Origin: an uncultured Phocaeicola sp.
GTDB taxonomy: Bacteria > Bacteroidota > Bacteroidia > Bacteroidales > Bacteroidaceae
Assembly (NCBI GenBank): GCA_944320135.1
Contig: CALUGI010000008.1
Span: forward strand, 1 to 64,000
Reading direction: 5' to 3'
DNA: 64,000 nt
Under the pieces are notes generated by a model that was given only the letters and a program-made list of their open reading frames with translations, was not told the origin of the DNA and made no database searches. Position 1 is the first letter of the stretch. Each line of letters begins with the position of its first letter. Position numbers and translations under genes: made by a program. This document shows, in pieces, positions 1 through 9,570 of the stretch.

Positions 1-74
1 CCACGGAATTTTCCGCCTATTCCGCCCGCATGGATATCCCGTTCGACATGCTGTCTTTGATTTTGTGCGAATGA
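1..74 (+). CDS. C-terminal end of an unidentified protein (cut by window edge)
   Basis: An open frame entering from the left edge (codons in phase from base 3) ends with TGA at 72-74. The last residues read TEFSAYSARMDIPFDMLSLI followed by LCE. Only 24 codons are visible, which is too little to name a family. It reads toward the lipoprotein gene at 118. A probable promoter for that gene lies across the 3' end of this frame. The call as coding rests on the open frame and the short gap to the next gene, so confidence is moderate. Confidence 0.5.
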   Translation, partial: TEFSAYSARMDIPFDMLSLILCE

Positions 75-88
75 ATCTTTTTACTTTG
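56..88 (+). promoter_or_regulatory. Probable promoter of the lipoprotein gene
   Basis: TTTG at 56-59 is followed after 21 bases by TTACTTTG at 81-88, close to the Bacteroidetes TTTG / TAnnTTTG promoter (first TA imperfect). A start site near 92 would give a leader of about 25 bases before the ATG at 118. The bases 84-95 (CTTTGAACCATT) match the 3' half of the CRISPR repeat exactly. Confidence 0.45.
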
Positions 89-117
89 AACCATTAAAAA
101 CTTCTATCATTTGATTT

Positions 118-501
118 ATGAAAAAAGTATTGTTTTTATCTACAGCAGCCATCATGATTTCCTCATGCTGCACAATTTTCAGTTCGTCCAAACAGGCAAT
201 CACTCTGACCGGACCGGAAGGTACAAAGATATATGACGCTTCCACAAACATGAAATTAGGTGAGATAGGTCCGGAACAAACAGCAACAATTCGCTTGAAG
301 AAGAAATATAAGGACAAGCAGCTAATTGCGAAAAAGGACGGCTACAGACCTTCTCCTTTCGTGATAGAATCCACGTTCAATGGTAATTGCCTTTGGAATA
401 TCCTCTTCTGGCCGGGCTTCCTAATCGATTTCGGCACACAAAAGATGAACAAGTGGGATAATACATTTTATAATATCGAGTTTGAAGAAGAAACAGAATA
501 A
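118..501 (+). CDS. Small PEGA-like lipoprotein
   Basis: A 127-residue protein with a lipoprotein signal (Lys-Lys N terminus, hydrophobic stretch, lipobox ending ISSC at about residue 17), so it is predicted to be lipidated and held in an outer or inner membrane facing the periplasm. The body has the look of a PEGA-type beta domain: TGPEGTKIYD, a turn, then a run of lysines and KKDGYRPSPF. The C-terminal third (WNILFWPGFLIDFGTQKMNK) is a hydrophobic tail seen in small Bacteroidetes PEGA-like lipoproteins. It stands alone between an unidentified gene end and the CRISPR array. No enzymatic residues are evident and no specific role can be given. Confidence 0.75.
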   Translation: MKKVLFLSTAAIMISSCCTIFSSSKQAITLTGPEGTKIYDASTNMKLGEIGPEQTATIRLKKKYKDKQLIAKKDGYRPSPFVIESTFNGNCLWNILFWPGFLIDFGTQKMNKWDNTFYNIEFEEETE

Positions 502-547
502 GGCACCCGACAACATACAAAGCGGAGCGATAGAGAAATATGATACA

Positions 548-1352
548 GTTATGATTTAGTATCTTTGAACCATTGGAAACAGCTTTCCATTTGAGAAGGA
601 AACGCATACGCGTGTTGTGATTTGCTTTCAAATTAGTATCTTTGAACCATTGGAAACAGCCCAACCGTCACGAGATTATCACCGACGAAGGTTGTGATTT
701 GCTTTCAAATTAGTATCTTTGAACCATTGGAAACAGCCTCTGGATTGAAGTGGTCAAGCAGGTGACGGTTGTGATTTGCTTTCAAATTAGTATCTTTGAA
801 CCATTGGAAACAGCTTGGGTCACGCTATGCATATCTACCCAGCCGTTGTGATTTGCTTTCAAATTAGTATCTTTGAACCATTGGAAACAGCCCATCCGGT
901 TTTCTCCTTTGCAAGGATACAGTTGTGATTTGCTTTCAAATTAGTATCTTTGAACCATTGGAAACAGCTTCCGTCGATTTTCTGAACGTCACACATTCGT
1001 TGTGATTTGCTTTCAAATTAGTATCTTTGAACCATTGGAAACAGCAACAGGAAATCCGGGATGTCCGGTACGAACGTTGTGATTTGCTTTCAAATTAGTA
1101 TCTTTGAACCATTGGAAACAGCCAAGAACCACCATTAGCAAGATAGAAGCTGGTTGTGATTTGCTTTCAAATTAGTATCTTTGAACCATTGGAAACAGCT
1201 GCAATTACTGATTGGCTCAATCTGTCTAGTTGTGATTTGCTTTCAAATTAGTATCTTTGAACCATTGGAAACAGCTTTAACTTTGGTATCATCAGGTGCG
1301 GGCTGGTTGTGATTTGCTTTCAAATTAGTATCTTTGAACCATTGGAAACAGC
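548..1352 (+). CRISPR. Type II-C CRISPR array, 10 full 47-nt repeats, 10 spacers, one broken repeat
   Basis: Ten identical 47-nt repeats begin at 614, 691, 768, 845, 922, 999, 1076, 1153, 1229 and 1306. They start GTTGTGATTTGC and end CATTGGAAACAGC. A 36-nt copy lacking 11 internal bases and carrying one substitution lies at 548-583. Spacers are 30 nt, except the one at 1200-1228, which is 29 nt. The anti-repeat in the tracrRNA at about 7339-7361 pairs with the 5' half of the repeat as written here, so crRNAs must be read on the + strand, convergent with the cas operon. Each repeat carries a promoter-like TTG-N19-TATCTTTG. The 47-nt length and sequence type are known from Bacteroides type II-C systems. 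Spacer targets were not identified. Confidence 0.98.
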
Positions 1353-1422
1353 AAAGTCTTTACTATATAATGATTATCAATGGTTTATACAACGTTTTAG
1401 AGAATAAAAAAGCCTGTTTTCA

Positions 1423-1458
1423 ACAATAAATCCCGTCTTAAAAGGCGGGATTTATTGT
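1423..1458. terminator. Hairpin between CRISPR array and cas2
   Basis: A perfect 13-bp stem (1423-1435 with 1446-1458, core AAATCCCG/CGGGATTT) with a 10-base loop abuts the cas2 stop codon. On the minus strand it is followed within about 12 bases by a T-rich run, giving a plausible terminator for the cas operon. On the plus strand it could stop transcripts leaving the array. The 70 AT-rich bases between 1353 and 1422 could contain a leader-type sequence; no other feature is seen there. Confidence 0.7.
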
Positions 1459-2719
<1,261 letters not shown>

Positions 2720-2723
<4 letters not shown>

Positions 2724-5700
2724 GACTGTTTGATTATGTTTCCTAATCGATCTACTTGGATAGGGATGCAGATTTCTTTAATCATTTCACCTGTTATGGC
2801 TCTTTCCATTTTGTTTAATGCGGAATATTCATATTTATCTACAATAACATTGGATGCATAAGATTGAATAAAGAAACATTGGTTTCCCGTACAGCTAACC
2901 ATTTTATAAACCCGTGTTTTATCTAATGGATATACAATATTTCCGTTCTGTATTTCTTCTTTTGTCGGCACATACACTAAATCATTTGGTGAAAGCACGT
3001 ACTTAGGCTGGTTGCCGTTTTCATCTTCCGGTGCAGAAGGCAATCCACGTTTCTGACGGTCGATAACCACATTCAGCGGAATCGTAGCATAACTACGCTT
3101 CTTGATTATTTCGCCTGTGTTTTTGTCTTCCTGTTCCGTTTCATAGATTGCGAAGAACAGATTAGTTCCTTTCGCCGCCTCTACATATTTAGCAGATTTA
3201 TTGCCGGTTTGCCCTACGGAAAACTTGTCGGCTTTCTCGTATACGCGTACCTTATATATTGGTTGATGCCATTTCCCGTCATTCAATTCAATGATGTCCT
3301 TATTCATCGCTTCGATGCCTTCGGGCGAGAATGCCGATTCCGCATTATTCCCATTCGCTTCCAAATGGCGAAGCAAGATTTTTTGTATGCCTGTATCGGT
3401 CACACTTCCCATTATTTTCTTCCTGTCGAAACTTGAGTCTAACGGTTTACGCACGGCAAAGAAACGCTCTTTCGTCTCTTTAGAGAAGTAATAAACATTG
3501 ATTTTCTTCAAATCGACATCCTGCCAGATATCTTTGTTATCTTCAAAGTATTTCTTTATCTGCTTTTCATTCAGCTTTTGCGCCAGCAGTTCTTTCAGTT
3601 TCTTCTTTAAGTCTTTTTCTACTATGGCTTTCGGATTTTTCAATGCTTCTTTCAGCTGCACAGTCTTTATATCCCGAAGGTTCACTTCTCCAAACACGGT
3701 TTCTTTATGCATCGGTTTACGGATGGCCCAACTGTCCCCCTTCTTTTGAGGAATCATGGTTTTCTTTCCGTTTTCAAAATGCTGATAATAGTTGGTGGTC
3801 TTATTGATGACACGCAGGTTTTGCTTGAAGCTGACGATAATGCCTTGCAGTGCCCTATAAACGTCTTGAGTAAAGGTATCCCACGGTTTTTTGATGAACC
3901 AGCGGTAGTTGCCCTTATCGTCCGTTTTCTGTTTGTCGCATAACAAGCGTTGCAAATCATAGCGGGAAATCTTGGCATTCTTACTTGCCGATTCGTTATT
4001 GAGGTAATTCACGATATTGCGGCTAGCACAAGCGATGACGATTGCGTCCATCGCGTGGTGACGATGGTCAATGCGCTTCTTGTTGAATCCTTTTTGCAGT
4101 TCCAAAGGCATTGCAGGAATGACATTTCCGTTTGCGTTGACCGAAGTGAAACGGTTGCTTCCAATCAGTTCGTTCAGGCGCAAGAAACGTGGGAAAATGA
4201 TTCTATTCCATACGTCATTAACGCCCCAGTCTTTTTTCAGACGGTCGGCGACATTTCCTGTGCAGACAACCACGTTTTTCGACATTTCTTCCTGTTCGTC
4301 TTCTTCACGGACGATGTTGGACAATAAGGATTTGACCAGCTTGCTGATATAACGGCTGTCGTTCAGCTGGCGGGCAATGAATTGTTCAGGAATATCCTCC
4401 ATCAGCAGTTTCTTCTTTTTGGCAGGATTGCGAGAATAATTCTCTTTCACGAATTCTTCATAAGATCCTATTGAAAAGATTTCCACACACTTGCCTCCGC
4501 TCAACTGCACCTTTTCACCATGATGCTTGTTGACGAACTCATACCCCAGCATGTTGCTCTTTAATTTGTTGACTTCTGATTCACAGATAACCTTGTTACT
4601 GAACGAGTCGTCAAAATAACGTGCCTGTGGAATGATGTGCTCGATTTCGTAAGCAGGTGTGAACAGTTTGCCCAAGGGAATCATTTCCCCTGTATAGGGC
4701 GATCGATATTTCTGCTCCAACCAAAGTTTATAGCGCCACACCTCGGAGGTGGTAGGACGTTTCTTTATGTCGCTTTCGTTGAATTTCTTTATAATCGCAG
4801 TTATCTCGCCAGGCACTTCATCCACGCTGTTCAATACCCCTTCTTCGTATATCCGCAACAAATCCTGTTGGTTAGGTGAATAAGGGCGCACGTTTTCTAT
4901 CTTAAATTCCGGGTTCATGAATTCGGTAAGCAAAGCCTTGATGCGGAGATTTGTATTCTCGTTTTCCTGAATTTGGCGAGTCATCTTCGCACGTTCGTCT
5001 TTGTTTTTTTTCATCTCTCTTCCCAATTCCACGTGGATTTCATCGATATGTCCCACTTGTCTCCATATATCACGGACAGTGCGCAATGTCTCCAATATAA
5101 CCTGTTCAACAATCGGATTGTGTAACGAATGTTGCTTGAGCATCTTCAGGTAATCGTCTATGTCAGAAGGATTTTCCCATTTCCGTACATCCTTTGCTTC
5201 GGAATGACGGTCGTAAACCACATAACAAGCCAGCCAAAGCGGAAGTCCTTTGAATGAAGAAATCTTATCCAAATGAATCGCTTTTTCCCTCACACGAGTC
5301 CGAATAGCCTCATCATATTCTCCCGATATGATTTTATCAATCCGGTCACAGGTCTGTTCGTCTATCTCACTCTCACTCCAATATTTTCCCATCCGCATCA
5401 AAGGCAGCAGCTTCTTGATGGCTTTTGCCGAATAGGAACCGTAATCTTTATCAAAAGGTGGAATTTTTAGGAAAATTTCCACAAATCTCTCGCCGAGGTC
5501 TTGTCTTTCTGCAAACGAAGTCAATGCTTTCCGAAGTTCTTCTTTGTCGGAAACGGAATACAGTATATGCCATAAGGCTTCTTCCTTTTCCCGTGTCAGG
5601 AAATCGGCAGCTATTCCCGCTTTTTCCAAATGTCCGAGGATGAGCGCACGGGTTTCATTGCCCGGATAAGGCTTGTCTTCCACATAATTCCACCGATAGT

Positions 5701-7258
5701 TTGCAATGTCATTCTTTTTCAATCCGAACAAAGGGCATTTCAAGAAAGAATCCTGCTTGACACTTTTCTGCAGGTTAAGCCAATCAAACAAATCGGTATA
5801 ATCGTCTTCGCTTTTCAAGAATACGGAAGTGACATCCACGTCCAAACATAATTTCCCGTCTACTATTTTTTCTTTTTGGTAAATCCTCAAATTGGAAAGG
5901 AATTGCCACAGGCGGAACTCCTGGAATAAAGGATGTGATTTGGCGATGCACTTTATTCCGAAATGCCGGACTTCGCCCGTATCTTTATCGGTATGAATAT
6001 GTTCCTCGTAAGGGCAATCGGCGATTAAAGACTTCTTGCTTTTCAACGGACGTTGATAAAACAGAATATCGTCAACAAAGAGATAAACCAAATCGCGGGT
6101 ACTTATCAGATTGCGGTGCGCGTCATTCTGCGAATACAATTCTTCCAAACAAGCCTCGTATAAAGTCCGGTCTTGAAATTCGGGATGGAACTCTTTTTGT
6201 TTCTCTAAAATCCGGCGTAATTCTTCCTTATAATATTTACGCTCTATCGTGCGCACCAGTTTTCCTCGAATCTTCTGTTTGGGCATTTGCAACAGAGTAT
6301 CATAAATGTAAGCGCCGACAGTTTTCCCCGAAGCGTCCAGGTCGCTTTGCGTCTTTGCTTTTATCAATTCCCATTGTTCTTCCCATTCTCGCTCAGCAGG
6401 AATTTTGAATATACAGCAGAGTTCACCTGTTTCGTCATATTTGACGTTTCCCTCTTTATCTAAGTCTATTTTAATGATAATATCTTTCTTTTGTCCAATC
6501 CAATCAGGGACTTCTTTTCTGAATATCTTCCCTTTCATTCCGTTCCCCAATATGACGGAAAGCACTTTCATGTCTTTATATGTCTGATTCGTATCAATAA
6601 TATCGGCTACTGTTTGGCGGTCGAAATACTGGCGGGTCTTGGAAGGGCGTTCCTGTTCTTCTTCACCACGCAATTGATAATATCCGCGTTTTTGGTTGAA
6701 GTTGAGCAGTATCCAGGCCAATTCCTCTTTGCTTATCTTTTGCGTCAAGGCTTTTTTACGTAAATAGTAGATTGTCCAATCATAAGGAACCTTGTGCCCT
6801 TTGGATATCAAATCCGGTTGGCTCTGACGGAAATCAGTCAACATTTCATCAAACGATTCTTGGAAGATGAACGTCCGATGCCCTTGCTCGTCTTTATGCC
6901 AAGGCAACTTTGGTTCGGTTGCGGCAATGAACTTGCCGTAACGGTCTAATTGCCTGGAGTAATGTAATGGTAAAAAGTTGAGTAACGCCAATACCCGATG
7001 CAATCTTTCACGACGCAGTTTGCCCCGTTCATACAAACGGCGCATACTCCTATATTTGGTACGTTCAGCCGTCTGCGATTTTGAATTGCCTTTATCAAAA
7101 TCACCCAACACAGCCGCATCCATCGGTATGATTCTCGTACCGCTGCAATTGATGGCGTTCAGCCGTTCTTTCCCTTCTTCATTTTCTGAAGCGTTAATCA
7201 CTGCCCAACCTATACTGTTGGTACCTAAATCCAATCCCAAGATATGTTTTTGTTTCAT
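2720..7258 (-). CDS. cas9: Cas9 RNA-guided endonuclease (type II-C)
   Basis: The protein has 1512 residues, in the range of the large Bacteroidetes II-C Cas9 proteins. RuvC-I is at the N terminus (ILGLDLGTNSIGW, Asp10), followed by the arginine-rich bridge helix (RTKYRSMRRLYERGKLRRER). RuvC-II lies near residue 745 (HVELGREM). The HNH nuclease is near residue 873 (YEIEHIIPQARYFDDSFSN), and RuvC-III is near residue 1068 (HRHHAMDAIVIAC). All catalytic residues seem intact. It cleaves DNA matched by a crRNA:tracrRNA pair. It heads the cas9-cas1-cas2 operon, and the tracrRNA gene diverges from its 5' side. The PAM cannot be read from the sequence. Confidence 0.98.
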
Positions 7259-7274
7259 AGCACTTTATTTTCCC

Positions 7275-7282
7275 CAAATCTA
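7275..7282 (-). promoter_or_regulatory. -7 box of the cas9 operon promoter
   Basis: Read on the minus strand this is TAGATTTG, an exact TAnnTTTG match, ending 16 bases before the cas9 ATG at 7258. No clear TTG -33 box is present at the usual spacing, so the promoter may be weak. It lies back to back with the tracrRNA promoter (7304-7333). Confidence 0.55.
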
Positions 7283-7303
7283 TAAATTTTCCGTGAAAAA
7301 CGA

Positions 7304-7333
7304 TTGCCTTTCCAAACCTTTTTCTTAACTTTG
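7304..7333 (+). promoter_or_regulatory. tracrRNA promoter
   Basis: TTG at 7304-7306, 19 bases, then TAACTTTG at 7326-7333: a full Bacteroidetes-type promoter. The predicted start is near 7337, just before the anti-repeat. The same TTG-N19-TAnnTTTG geometry occurs inside every CRISPR repeat. Confidence 0.75.
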
Positions 7334-7336
7334 TCG

Positions 7337-7420
7337 AACTAATTTGAAGCAAATCACAATAAGGATTATTCCGTTGTGAAAACATCAGGTGCATCCCTCG
7401 ACCTTAACGGGGGATTTTTT
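7337..7420 (+). ncRNA. tracrRNA
   Basis: The sequence from about 7339 (CTAATTTGAAGCAAATCACA) is complementary to the 5' half of the CRISPR repeat except for one missing base, forming the anti-repeat. It is followed by a small GGA-TTAT-TCC hairpin (nexus position), a linker, and a terminator stem ending in a T tract at 7415-7420. The predicted RNA is about 84 nt. It directs RNase III processing of crRNA and is the scaffold Cas9 binds. Its position divergent from cas9, with its own promoter and terminator, fits an independent transcript. It ends about 30 bases before the rsmD start. Confidence 0.9.
7393..7420 (+). terminator. tracrRNA terminator
   Basis: ATCCCTC at 7393-7399 pairs with GGGGGAT at 7409-7415 (seven pairs, one G-T wobble) around a nine-base loop, followed by a run of T to 7420. 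This is a standard intrinsic terminator and also the 3' hairpin of the tracrRNA. Confidence 0.8.
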
Positions 7421-7451
7421 ATGCCTTTTCTTAACAAAAAAACTTCACAAT

Positions 7452-8018
7452 ATGCGAGTAATAAATGGTATTTACAAGCGCCGCCGTTTCGATGTTCCCC
7501 GAACGTTCAAGGCAAGACCGACAACGGACTTTGCAAAAGAAGGTCTTTTCGCCATATTAGAGAACTACTTAGACTTTGAAGACGGACCTACAGCCCTCGA
7601 CCTCTTTGCGGGAACGGGAAGCATCAGCATCGAACTGGTGTCGAGGGGATGCAGCCGAGTCATTTCCGTGGAGAAAGACCCGCAACACTATGTGTTTATC
7701 CGCAAAATAATGAACGAAGTGAAAACCGACAAGTGCCTCCCGCTAAGGGCGGACGCATTCAGATTTGCGGCGAAATGCACGGAACAGTTCGATTTCATCT
7801 TCGCCGATCCTCCATACGCATTGCAGGAACTTCCGCAAATTCCGGACTTAATTTTCAACCGCAACCTGCTGAAACCGAACGGACTGTTCGTACTGGAACA
7901 TGGGAAAGACGCAAGTTTTGAAAACCATCCGCACTTCATCGAGCACAGGCACTATGGAAGCGTAAACTTCTCCTTCTTCAAAGCAAGGGAGACAGCAAGC
8001 GCACAACCGACTCCGTAA
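7452..8018 (+). CDS. rsmD: 16S rRNA (guanine966-N2)-methyltransferase
   Basis: The chosen start (ATG 7452) gives a 188-residue protein beginning MRVINGIYKRRRFDVPRTF, the usual start of the RsmD family; in-frame ATGs further left lie inside the tracrRNA and are unlikely. Motifs are the SAM-binding loop LDLFAGTGSISIELVSRG at about residues 50-67, the acidic VISVEKD that holds the ribose, and the catalytic FADPPY near residue 115. RsmD modifies G966 of 16S rRNA in the assembled small subunit. Its 3' end overlaps the convergent cls gene by 41 bases. No strong promoter is seen between the tracrRNA terminator and the start. Confidence 0.9.
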   Translation: MRVINGIYKRRRFDVPRTFKARPTTDFAKEGLFAILENYLDFEDGPTALDLFAGTGSISIELVSRGCSRVISVEKDPQHYVFIRKIMNEVKTDKCLPLRADAFRFAAKCTEQFDFIFADPPYALQELPQIPDLIFNRNLLKPNGLFVLEHGKDASFENHPHFIEHRHYGSVNFSFFKARETASAQPTP

Positions 8019-9411
8019 CTTTGTTCTTCCACGAACGCTTGTTCCATATTTTCAGCGTAAGGAGCATACAACTTTTCTGGTCAGCAAGAAAAATCTCTTT
8101 CAAAGCCAATGCCGTGTCACGATCGTAAAAAAAGGCATTGGCTTCAAAGTTGTGCTCGAAACTGCGGAAATCCATGTTGGTGGAGCCTACGGTGGAGAAA
8201 TTATCGTCGGAAACCATCAGTTTGGAGTGGATAAAGCCTTTCTTGTACAAATAAATCTTCACCCCGGCATCCATCATCTCCGCTAAATATGACAGCGAAC
8301 CTTTGTGTATCAACCAAGTGTCCGCCCTTTTCGGCAGCATAATCCGCACGTCGACGCCTGCCAGCGCCGCTGTCTGCAAAGCGGTTTTCACTTCTTCATT
8401 GGGAAGGAAGTAGGGCGACTGTATGTAGAAATAGCGGCGCGCGCCGCAAACGGCCATCATCAGCCCCTGCATGATGTCTCTCCACTCACCGACGGGGTCG
8501 GAGGTGACGATTTGCGCCACGGCGTTTCCGCAGACATCCATTTTCGGGAAATACTCGGCGGAGGTAAACAGCGAGCGGTCCATTGCATACCAGTCGGTCA
8601 GGAACGCCGTCTGCAGGCCATACACGGCTTTGCCTTCCAGCTTGACGTGAGTGTCGCGCCATACTCCCCAGGCAACTCCTTTCACATAGCGTTCCGCCAA
8701 GTTCATGCCGCCGACGAAACCCGTCTTTCCGTCGATTACTACGATTTTCCGGTGGTTGCGGTAGTTTACTTTGCCGGTGAACTGCGGGAAGCGCACTTTC
8801 AAAAACGTCACTACCTCGATGCCTTCGCAAAGCATCTGCTCGTAAAAGGAGCGGCTCACCTTCCAGCATCCCACATCGTCGTGAAGCACACGGACTTTCA
8901 CCCCTTCCCTCGCCTTGTCGACCAGCACGTCGCGCACGAGACGGCCTACGGCATCATCCTCAAAAATATAAAATTCGAGATGGATGTGATGGCGCGCCTT
9001 GTAAAGTTCCCTTATCAAATCGGCAAGCATCGAAGCTCCGTCCACGTATACCGTGACTCTGTTGCCGCCAAACGGCAGCGAGCCGTTCACGCGATTGAAA
9101 AAATTCATCAGCTGCTGACGCTCGATGGGCGTGCGCAACGACACCTGCGCCTGATATTCGGCCATCGGACGTTTGGTGAGCCTGGCATATCCCCGGCGGC
9201 TGATGAGACGCTCCCTGCGGGCGCTGCGCCCGAAAAAGAGATAAAACACAAGCCCCGCCACCGGCAAGAAAAACAGCACCAGAATCCATGCCATCGTTTT
9301 TACCGGATTGCGGTTGTCGAGAATAACCACAAATATCGTGGTCAGCACCACCGCAAAATAAACTAAATAGAATGCAGCCGTAAAAACGTTGCTCCAAACC
9401 GCAATTTCCAT
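7978..9411 (-). CDS. cls: Cardiolipin synthase (PLD superfamily)
   Basis: This 477-residue protein has two N-terminal membrane segments (residues about 8-30 and 38-62), then two phospholipase-D HKD motifs: NYRNHRKIVVIDGKTGFVGG near residue 220 and FIHSKLMVSDDNFSTVGSTN near residue 395. This layout is that of bacterial cardiolipin synthase, which joins two phosphatidylglycerol molecules, or phosphatidylglycerol and phosphatidylethanolamine, at the inner membrane. It converges on rsmD with a 41-base overlap. Phospholipid genes psd and pssA lie about 5 kb away but are not in the same operon. The start at 9411 places the first hydrophobic segment right at the N terminus, as expected. Confidence 0.93.
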   Translation of the reverse strand: MEIAVWSNVFTAAFYLVYFAVVLTTIFVVILDNRNPVKTMAWILVLFFLPVAGLVFYLFFGRSARRERLISRRGYARLTKRPMAEYQAQVSLRTPIERQQLMNFFNRVNGSLPFGGNRVTVYVDGASMLADLIRELYKARHHIHLEFYIFEDDAVGRLVRDVLVDKAREGVKVRVLHDDVGCWKVSRSFYEQMLCEGIEVVTFLKVRFPQFTGKVNYRNHRKIVVIDGKTGFVGGMNLAERYVKGVAWGVWRDTHVKLEGKAVYGLQTAFLTDWYAMDRSLFTSAEYFPKMDVCGNAVAQIVTSDPVGEWRDIMQGLMMAVCGARRYFYIQSPYFLPNEEVKTALQTAALAGVDVRIMLPKRADTWLIHKGSLSYLAEMMDAGVKIYLYKKGFIHSKLMVSDDNFSTVGSTNMDFRSFEHNFEANAFFYDRDTALALKEIFLADQKSCMLLTLKIWNKRSWKNKVTESVVRLLSPLL

Positions 9412-9494
9412 AGAGACTTGATTTTGAACAAAAATACAAGTATTTCATGAAAATGCAAAGACGGAAGCGAAAAAAGACGGACAGCAGTCTGCTG

Positions 9495-9559
9495 AAACGC
9501 CGCAGCGTTTCGGAAAAGCGCGCAGGCACTTTCTATGAAACGTCGCGGCGTTTTTTTTC
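9495..9559. repeat. Period-22 intergenic array A (3 units)
   Basis: Three tandem imperfect units start at 9495 (21 nt), 9516 (22 nt) and 9538 (22 nt). Each follows AAACG-(GC-rich)-GTTT plus a short spacer, for example AAACGTCGCGGCGTTTTTTT. It lies between the barrel-protein gene 3' end (9571) and the cls 5' end. The rest of 9412-9494 shows no other feature. Confidence 0.65.
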
Positions 9560-9570
9560 TTGTAACACGG

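Noticed and set aside
548-1352. Spacer matches to other parts of this window
   Set aside because: None was noticed by eye, but no exhaustive comparison was possible, so self-targeting is neither claimed nor excluded.
7389-7451. N-terminal extension of rsmD
   Set aside because: It lies across the tracrRNA terminator, and the conserved RsmD N terminus begins at 7452.
8305-9366. Long plus-strand frame opposite cls
   Set aside because: It is an antisense frame of the cardiolipin synthase gene, His/Arg rich, with no domain; it results from high third-position GC.
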